A DNA stretch of 64,000 nt from CADEEV01 sp032127875 (lineage in GTDB: Bacteria > Acidobacteriota > Vicinamibacteria > Fen-336), in contig JAQBHI010000126.1 in assembly GCA_032127875.1 (NCBI GenBank), positions 1-64,000 on the forward strand, read 5' to 3'. Positions 59,920 through 64,000 of this stretch are shown one piece after another. Below the pieces are notes generated by a model, which was not told the DNA's origin, did no database searches, and saw only the letters and a program-made list of their open reading frames with translations. The position numbers were made by a program, and so were the translations under genes. Each line of letters begins with the position of its first letter. The stretch's first letter is position 1.

Positions 59920-60078
59920 ATGCCGATGAAGACGCGCCGGCCGGGAAGCGCGGGCCCGAGCGTTTCGGCCCTGGGTCCGGACTGCATGGGGATGTCCGAG
60001 TTTTTCGGAGCGCGTGACGATATCGAGTCGCTGGCGACCATCAGGCCGCCGGAAAGCCTCGAGTCAGCGCATCGATAG
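59920..60078 (+). pseudogene. Aldo/keto reductase 5-prime remnant
   Basis: A 52-codon frame begins KTRRPGSAGPSVSALGPDCM and continues with GMSEFFGARDDIESLATI, clearly the N-terminus of an aldo/keto reductase of the YccK/Tas-like group. It ends at TAG after SAHR. About 270 residues, including the catalytic Tyr/Lys/His, are absent. A strong Shine-Dalgarno (GGGGAGG) remains before the ATG, so a short peptide may still be made. It is a gene truncated by deletion. Confidence 0.8.
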
Positions 60079-60134
60079 CGACCGCATGCCTGCTGGCCGT
60101 CCAAGCGGCAGACGTGCGTCCTCAGGGCAGCTAC

Positions 60135-60140
60135 TAGTAT
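60135..60140 (+). promoter_or_regulatory. Candidate -10 box, leaderless metalloprotease gene
   Basis: TAGTAT ends six bases before the ATG at 60147, which would place +1 at the start codon. No -35 box is clear. Confidence 0.45.
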
Positions 60141-60146
60141 GGGGCC

Positions 60147-60905
60147 ATGAGGCAGGCGCCAGTCGCACCGAGGCCAGGCGCCTGGGCGTGTCTGCTCATG
60201 ATCTTGGGCCTGGGCTCGGGGTCTGAGCTTCGAGCCGGGGAGCGCATGCGCGTTGAGACATCGCGAGCGACCTTGGAGTTCGAGGCGGGTGATCTCAACC
60301 CGGGCGAGGCCGAGGCCTTCGCCAGGCTCGCCGACCGCGGAGTTGCGGACGTCGAGTCGCTGGTCGCTTCGGGGTTGCCGGCCTGGGCGCGGCGTGCCGG
60401 TCGGATTCGCTTCCTGGTAAGCTCGCAGATTCGGATCTCGCGTACCAAACACGGTGTCGTATACCTCCCGTTGGAGCGAGTCAAGAACAGCTCGGCTCCC
60501 TACCTCCACGAGACGGTCCATGCACTCGTGCCCTCCCGGGGCAATCGCACCTGGCTCAGCGAAGGCCTCGCCTGCTACCTCGAGAGCCACGTCAGCGAAA
60601 CCCTCGGGGGCTACGACGCCCACGTCTTCACGCAGGCGGGCAACGGCGGCATCCACGCGGCCGCGCGCCGCACCCTGGCTGGCGCGCCCGGCCGAGCCGT
60701 TCTGCCCTGGGTGGGGGGCTACGGCGATCCCCCGCGGCTCGAGGAAGACCGATCCAGGGTGGCGCGACCTTTCTACGTCCTCTCGCAGTCGCTGACCAAG
60801 CACCTGGTCGAAGTCGTGGGACTCGAGGCCATGATCCGGGCCGTCGTCACAGGGCGGGGCGACCTCGGGGAGTGGAAGCGAGGCTGGCTGGCCGCACTCG
60901 GCTAG
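60147..60905 (+). CDS. Exported zinc metalloprotease-like protein
   Basis: This 252-residue protein has a hydrophobic signal sequence at about 12-30 (WACLLMILGLGSGSELRAGE). It carries YLHETVHALVPSRGNRTWLS, where His121 and His125 form HExxH and Glu139 in LSEGLACYLES is the likely third ligand, 14 residues on, as in gluzincins. The fold resembles M1/M61-like peptidases or DUF2268-type domains. The catalytic set is complete. The family is not certain. Confidence 0.68.
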   Translation: MRQAPVAPRPGAWACLLMILGLGSGSELRAGERMRVETSRATLEFEAGDLNPGEAEAFARLADRGVADVESLVASGLPAWARRAGRIRFLVSSQIRISRTKHGVVYLPLERVKNSSAPYLHETVHALVPSRGNRTWLSEGLACYLESHVSETLGGYDAHVFTQAGNGGIHAAARRTLAGAPGRAVLPWVGGYGDPPRLEEDRSRVARPFYVLSQSLTKHLVEVVGLEAMIRAVVTGRGDLGEWKRGWLAALG

Positions 60906-60943
60906 CCGCTCGCCTCGGCCCCGCCCGTGCTGAGAGCGGGCGG

Positions 60944-62242
60944 CTAGGGCGCGCTCGCCGGGGCCTGTGAGTTGTCCACGACCACTCGGCCGTTCTTCAT
61001 CACCCAGCGCACGCCGTGGACGATCGCGCCGACGTCGGCCAGCGGATCGCCCTCCACGGCCACGATGTCCGCGTAGTACCCGGGAGCCACGGCACCCAGC
61101 TCCTTCTCCTTCCCGAGCAGCGCCGCCCCGTTCGTCGTCGCGGTCGCCAGCGCCTGGGCGGGAGTCAGGCCTGCCTTCACGAACCATTCCAGTTCGCGGG
61201 TGTTCTCGCCGAAGCCGGTGAACACCGCGTCCGAGCCCATCGCGATTCTCACGCCCACGCGGACGCAGCGCCGCAGGGTCTCAAGGTTGCGGGCGATGTA
61301 GTCGTCGAGTCGGCTCACGACGGATGCGTCGTAGCCGTACTCGTCCTTGTGTGCGATGTAGTACCGGTTGTGATCGACGGTCGGCACGTAGAAGGTGCCG
61401 CGCCTGGCCATCTCCGAGATCGTGGCGTCGTCCAGGTCGGTCGCATGCTCGATCGAGTCGGCTCCGGCACGCACCGCGTCCCGAGCGCCGTCGGGGCCGT
61501 AGGAGTGGATCGAGATGCGCTTGCCAGCTCGATGCGCCACGTCCACCGCCGCCTTCATCTCCTCGAAGGAGTAGGTCTGGAACCCGGTGACGTCTTGATC
61601 GCTGCCGGTGGACCCGTAGAGCTTGATCCAGTCCGCGCCGGCCGCGATCTGCTGGCGGGCCACCCGTTGCACCTCGGCCACGCCATCCGCCTGGCCGAGG
61701 TCCGATGCGAAATGGCTGGGCCAGTAGGGCGCGCTGCTGATGTGCAACCCGTAGCCGGCGACGAACATCCGCGGCCCGAGCATCGCGCCGCGATTGATCA
61801 GCTCCCGCATGGCGACGTCGGTAAACTCCCACGAGCCGAGATCGCGAACCGTGGTGACGCCGGTCTCCAGGGTCCGCCGAGCGTTTTCCTGAGCGAGGTA
61901 CACAGTGACGGCGGGGCCGAGGCTTCCCAGTTGTGCCCACGGCGGGCTGCCCACGCTCGAGTCCCACCAGAACGTCATGTGGGTGTGCACGTCGATCAGC
62001 CCGGGGATGCCGGTGAAGCGACGCAGGTCGATGACTGTCGCGTTCGGCGGGACCGCTTCGTCGCCTGAAGCGACGTGGCGGACCCGCTCACCCTCGACCA
62101 CTACGACGGCGTTCTGGGTAACGCCTCCGCGGCCGTCGATCAGTCGCCCGAAGCGGATCGCGGTCACCTGTGCGTCGGCGTTCGCGGCACCCCAGGCAAC
62201 GAGCGTCGTGAGGCAGAGAATAGAGGGGGATGCCGAGCGCAT
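60944..62242 (-). CDS. Exported amidohydrolase (imidazolonepropionase-like/prolidase type)
   Basis: This 432-residue protein has a signal peptide (ILCLTTLVAWGAANADAQ). It is a TIM-barrel metal hydrolase: PGLIDVHTHMTFWW (HxH), KLYGSTGSDQDV with the likely carboxylated Lys, SIHSYGPDG, EHATDLDDA and the final Asp in MGSDAVFTGFG. Relatives act as Xaa-Pro dipeptidases or on hydrolysable small amides; the substrate is unknown. GGAG lies close to the ATG at 62242. Confidence 0.88.
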   Translation of the reverse strand: MRSASPSILCLTTLVAWGAANADAQVTAIRFGRLIDGRGGVTQNAVVVVEGERVRHVASGDEAVPPNATVIDLRRFTGIPGLIDVHTHMTFWWDSSVGSPPWAQLGSLGPAVTVYLAQENARRTLETGVTTVRDLGSWEFTDVAMRELINRGAMLGPRMFVAGYGLHISSAPYWPSHFASDLGQADGVAEVQRVARQQIAAGADWIKLYGSTGSDQDVTGFQTYSFEEMKAAVDVAHRAGKRISIHSYGPDGARDAVRAGADSIEHATDLDDATISEMARRGTFYVPTVDHNRYYIAHKDEYGYDASVVSRLDDYIARNLETLRRCVRVGVRIAMGSDAVFTGFGENTRELEWFVKAGLTPAQALATATTNGAALLGKEKELGAVAPGYYADIVAVEGDPLADVGAIVHGVRWVMKNGRVVVDNSQAPASAP

Positions 62243-62302
62243 TGGTCTCCGAAGAGTCGTGTGATGTTCGCGAGATACTACGCCCCTTTTCGTGGAGCCG
62301 TG

Positions 62303-62308
62303 TAAGAT
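62303..62308 (+). promoter_or_regulatory. Candidate -10 box, metzincin gene
   Basis: TAAGAT ends seven bases before the ATG at 62316, supporting that start over an upstream GTG at 62292, which would lie before the -10 box. Confidence 0.5.
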
Positions 62309-62315
62309 TCGGGCG

Positions 62316-62894
62316 ATGCTCGCCGCGGTCAGCACGCTCGCGATCGGCGTGCTGCTCGTGGCCGCCCCGCGCTGGTCCACGGACGCGCCGGTGCCCTTCT
62401 GGATTCAGGGGGAAGGCGGCCGACAGCGGGACCGCGACCTGGTGCGCCGGGCGCTCGGCGTGTGGAGCGACGCGACCGGAGGCAGCTTGCGCTTCGAGGA
62501 GAGCGAGCTGCCGCCGGCACGCGGGATTCGCGTGGTCTTCACCCGCGATCTGGCGCACTTCGGCTTCACGATGCCGAAGCTCGACGGAGACGGTCGAGTG
62601 CTGCGCGCCGACGTCATCGTCGTGACCGACCCGGTGGGCGACCCGCTGCAGAAGCAGTTGATCGTCTATCTGACCGCGGTCCACGAGCTGGGCCACGCGC
62701 TGGGCCTCCCGCACAGCGACCGGATCGGGGAGATCATGTACGCGTTTGGACACCCGATGGACCCGGAGCGCGTGTTCTTCGGGTATCGCAAGAAGCTGCG
62801 CTCGGCGGAAGACATCGGGGGGCCCGAAGCCACCGGCCTGAGTGAGGCCGACCGAAGGGCCATTCGCCAGCTGTATCCGGCGCCTGAGCCCTGA
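62316..62894 (+). CDS. Secreted matrixin-like metalloprotease
   Basis: This 192-residue protein has a short hydrophobic signal sequence (MLAAVSTLAIGVLLVAA). It has the metzincin zinc site VHELGHALGLPHS (His123, His127, His133) and the Met-turn IMYAF at 140-144. The length matches a matrixin catalytic domain without pro-domain or hemopexin. The start at 62316 is preferred by the -10 box placement. Confidence 0.85.
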   Translation: MLAAVSTLAIGVLLVAAPRWSTDAPVPFWIQGEGGRQRDRDLVRRALGVWSDATGGSLRFEESELPPARGIRVVFTRDLAHFGFTMPKLDGDGRVLRADVIVVTDPVGDPLQKQLIVYLTAVHELGHALGLPHSDRIGEIMYAFGHPMDPERVFFGYRKKLRSAEDIGGPEATGLSEADRRAIRQLYPAPEP

Positions 62895-62912
62895 CTCGCA
62901 AGAAAACGCCGC

Positions 62913-63278
62913 TTATTGCGGCGCGCAGCTCGCCGAGGCGAGCGTGAAACGCTGGCCGGTCCGCTGCTGCACGAGCACGCAGCGCGAGGCGCGCTTCACC
63001 AGCTGAAACGCCTCAGGCTTGCCGGCCAGGCGCCCGCTGAACGGCAGGCCTCGTTCGTCGCGGGGCTCCTGGCGTTCGAGGAGCAGCATGCTGTCCTTCG
63101 TGAGCGCGTCCTCCGCGAGCGTGACCGGGGCTCCGTTCATGGCTTCGCCGAGCGTGCGGAGCAGTTCCGCACGGCTCTGCGGTGTCTCATCCACGATCAG
63201 CGCCGGCACGTCGCGCGCCGACAGGCTCGCGCAAGCCGGGCAGACAAGCAGTCCGGCGAGTGCCAGGCTTCGGATCAC
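62913..63278 (-). CDS. Small lipoprotein
   Basis: This 121-residue protein has a lipobox-type start (RSLALAGLLVCPACASLS, Cys in PACA or VCPA). The mature part (LIVDETPQSRAELLRTLGEA and LVKRASRCVLVQQRTG) has no recognised domain. Its GTG start overlaps the stop of the S41 protease (GTGA), so it may assist or regulate that protease in the periplasm. Confidence 0.65.
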   Translation of the reverse strand: MIRSLALAGLLVCPACASLSARDVPALIVDETPQSRAELLRTLGEAMNGAPVTLAEDALTKDSMLLLERQEPRDERGLPFSGRLAGKPEAFQLVKRASRCVLVQQRTGQRFTLASASCAPQ

Positions 63279-64000
63279 CGGCGCAGGATGCGGTTCTCGA
63301 GCCAGGGCGATTTGTACAGCCGCCCGTCCGACGCGGCCGTTCCCGCGAGGGCCTCGAGTTCCGCCACTCCAGTTGCCGCGCCGGGGCAGCCCTGGTGGAC
63401 GCTGTAGCTCAGCGCCACGGATAGCCGCCCCTCCGCCGGATCCCCGAGCGCGTGCGCGAAGTCGTCGGCGACGGAGCAGCCGGGCAGCAGCACGCCGGTC
63501 TTGCCGGCTGCATTCGCGGGGGAGAAACCGTCGGCATAGTCGCCGAACCCCTGGGCGTTCACGCCCTGGAACTGGATCGAGAAGTAGGTCGTTCCGCAGT
63601 TGTCCTTGGGGTAGAAGCCGTACGGCTTGCCGCAGGTGGTGGAACCGATCTGGACCACCTCGACGCCAACGCCCCGCAGGCCGTTGAGGATCGCTTCGCT
63701 CGCCGAGCAGGTGTTCGGGCCAGTGAGCAGCAGCACGCGCGACAGATTGAGAGTCGGCAGCGGCCGGCCCTGCGGCCCCGAAAACCCCTGAGACGTGGAG
63801 TGGAAGGGGAGCGAGGCCAGGCGTTCACCCGTCACCGGATTGGTGGTTGGATGCTTGTCGTTGAAAACCTGTGTCTCGAAACTGGCCCCGGTGGTAGGTC
63901 CCGGCCCAGCGATCATGTACGCGACTTCGCTCGCGATGTCGAGATAGCCGCCGCCGTTGTAGCGGATGTCGAGGACCAGGCCGGCCACATGGGCCGCAGA
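63275..64000 (-). CDS. S41 family peptidase, C-terminal part
   Basis: Only the C-terminal ~241 residues lie in the window; the gene continues beyond 64000. The S41/tail-specific protease core is visible: AGLVLDIRYNGGGYL is the tail-binding beta segment, and TGPNTCSASEAILNGLRG carries the catalytic Ser. A Lys for a Ser-Lys dyad is not obvious at the usual spacing (CGKPYGFYPKDN is the candidate). The CTP family degrades periplasmic proteins by their C-termini. The 5-prime part should contain a PDZ domain if the family rule holds. Confidence 0.85.
   Translation of the reverse strand, partial: SAAHVAGLVLDIRYNGGGYLDIASEVAYMIAGPGPTTGASFETQVFNDKHPTTNPVTGERLASLPFHSTSQGFSGPQGRPLPTLNLSRVLLLTGPNTCSASEAILNGLRGVGVEVVQIGSTTCGKPYGFYPKDNCGTTYFSIQFQGVNAQGFGDYADGFSPANAAGKTGVLLPGCSVADDFAHALGDPAEGRLSVALSYSVHQGCPGAATGVAELEALAGTAASDGRLYKSPWLENRILRR

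Overview
The window is a high-GC, gene-dense chromosomal segment from a Gram-negative bacterium: exported proteins carry signal peptides or lipoboxes, there is a small predicted outer-membrane barrel, and there is an AMIN-domain cell-wall amidase. An MglA-type GTPase, ArsA-family ATPases, PhaR with phasin-like proteins, an Acidobacteria-style VWFA protein and the character of the RsmA tail suggest Acidobacteriota or a deltaproteobacterial-type lineage such as Myxococcota. The sequence alone does not decide between them. Most genes are chained by 1-8 base overlaps, often GTGA or ATGA.

Layout. 1-3.8 kb: a group II intron with its reverse transcriptase, a short polysaccharide-cluster protein, a tandem hairpin repeat and a glycosyltransferase. 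3.8-9.0 kb (minus): three ArsA/GET3-like ATPases, a 69-residue protein, a small barrel protein and an MglA-like GTPase with a C-terminal extension. 9.0-15 kb: a family 2 glycosyltransferase, a remnant gene, a lipoprotein and error-prone polymerase DnaE2. 15-19.3 kb (minus): a nucleotide-transporter/HEAT fusion paired with a cyclic-nucleotide-binding protein, then a chimeric remnant of a transporter start joined to a subtilase end. 19.3-25.9 kb: two facing units for lipid or polyester metabolism (reductase, phasin-like protein, epimerase, acyltransferase; then patatin, phasin, PhaR).

25.9-33 kb (minus): rsmA, RNase J, ftsK and amiC as one overlapping chain. 33-41 kb: glgA, thioredoxin, an orphan AAA ATPase, hutH and hutU with a membrane ORF between them, purA and tRNA-Lys. 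41-48.6 kb: a PSMA-like peptidase, methyltransferases, a decayed stretch (44.0-45.5 kb), a flavin reductase, pirin and a quinone oxidoreductase. 48.6-57 kb: penicillin acylase, a MetX-family acyltransferase, a VWFA protein, a DUF3810 protease, a lipase, a secretin-N protein and an EamA transporter. 57-64 kb: a zinc-ribbon protein, MATE and MarC transporters, an aldo/keto reductase remnant and a run of secreted hydrolases ending in a partial S41 protease.

The most interesting genome-level signal is at gene starts. Many transcription-unit heads have a TANNNT box only 6-9 bases before the start codon. Three of them (phaR, the barrel gene, the EamA gene) also have a TTGA-type -35 box 17 bases further upstream, which implies leaderless or nearly leaderless mRNAs. 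The phaR promoter additionally carries a perfect 10-base inverted repeat that looks like an operator. The best candidate for an undescribed multi-gene system is the triple-ATPase/MglA cluster; the reductase-phasin-acyltransferase-patatin-PhaR locus is the second.
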